Shown in pieces: positions 5,746-5,827 of a stretch of 5,827 nt of DNA (position 1 is its first letter; the number at the start of each line of letters is the position of its first letter). The DNA is from CAVEFW01 sp964579575. GTDB lineage: Bacteria > Actinomycetota > Coriobacteriia > Coriobacteriales > Eggerthellaceae. Below the pieces are notes generated by a model. The model ran no database searches and was not told the DNA's origin. It worked only from the letters and a program-made list of their open reading frames with translations. Position numbers and translations under genes: made by a program. The stretch is taken from contig CAZOGL010000069.1 in NCBI GenBank assembly GCA_964579575.1, positions 1-5,827 on the forward strand, in the 5' to 3' direction.

Positions 5746-5827
5746 CAGCGGGCAAAGCTTGGGCCAAGGGGCAAAGCTGAGTTCAGCGGGCAAAGCTTGG
5801 GCCAAGGGGCAAAGCTGAGCACAGCGG
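5746..5827. repeat. 38-bp tandem repeat array, cut by the window end
   Basis: Copies run 5746-5783 and 5784-5821, and a third starts at 5822 and is cut off. The two full copies match at 36 of 38 positions and differ only in the last two bases (TT versus CA). Each unit is built from two 19-nt halves that both begin GGGCAAAGCT (5750-5759 and 5769-5778), so the array has a 19-nt sub-period. The unit is not a multiple of three, so no frame stays open through it. It lies upstream of the tRNA promoter. The number of copies beyond the window is unknown. Confidence 0.9.

Noticed and set aside
5586..5780. 64-codon plus-strand open frame
   Set aside because: It lies across tRNA-Gln on the opposite strand and ends in the tandem repeats. 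It has no supporting ribosome binding site or homology.
5746..5827. CRISPR array at the right edge
   Set aside because: The 38-bp units abut directly with no unique spacers between them, so they are simple tandem repeats.

Overview
The window reads as a bacterial chromosome segment of moderately high G+C (mid-to-upper 50s percent by eye). It uses clear Shine-Dalgarno sites, has tRNA genes with encoded CCA ends, and carries a long ABC ATPase-FtsX permease fusion typical of Gram-positive gut bacteria. A coriobacterial actinobacterium (Olsenella/Atopobium/Collinsella type) is my best guess. That is inference from protein style, not a database match.

Layout from left to right. Positions 1-113 are a CTAG-rich, repeat-bearing stretch with a plausible promoter. 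It leads to a rightward gene for a type 1 isopentenyl-diphosphate isomerase (idi, 150-668). Positions 669-975 are a convergent intergenic region. It holds a duplicated copy of the idi 3' end, a very strong 16-bp hairpin, an AT-rich patch with a good leftward promoter-like element, and three 16-nt-phased short repeats. A leftward galU gene (976-1791) encodes UTP-glucose-1-phosphate uridylyltransferase. Positions 1792-2048 are a spacer with a 12-bp palindrome, a hairpin and diverged duplicates of the end of the next gene. A very large leftward gene (2049-5330) encodes a 1093-residue ABC transporter with ATPase and permease fused and a roughly 670-residue domain outside the membrane. The right end is a complete leftward tRNA unit: promoter, tRNA-Gln(CTG), tRNA-Glu(CTC) and intrinsic terminator. 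Upstream of it, at the window edge, is an array of 38-bp tandem repeats.

The genes are not an obvious single pathway. Idi balances IPP and DMAPP for isoprenoid lipid carriers, and GalU makes UDP-glucose for surface glycans, so both feed cell-envelope synthesis. The transporter is an envelope protein whose cargo cannot be read from sequence. I see no convincing new defence or mobile system. The unusual content is structural: short duplications of gene 3' ends after both idi and the transporter gene, tandem repeats beside the tRNA genes, and a promoter-plus-hairpin unit that could make a small leftward RNA between idi and galU.
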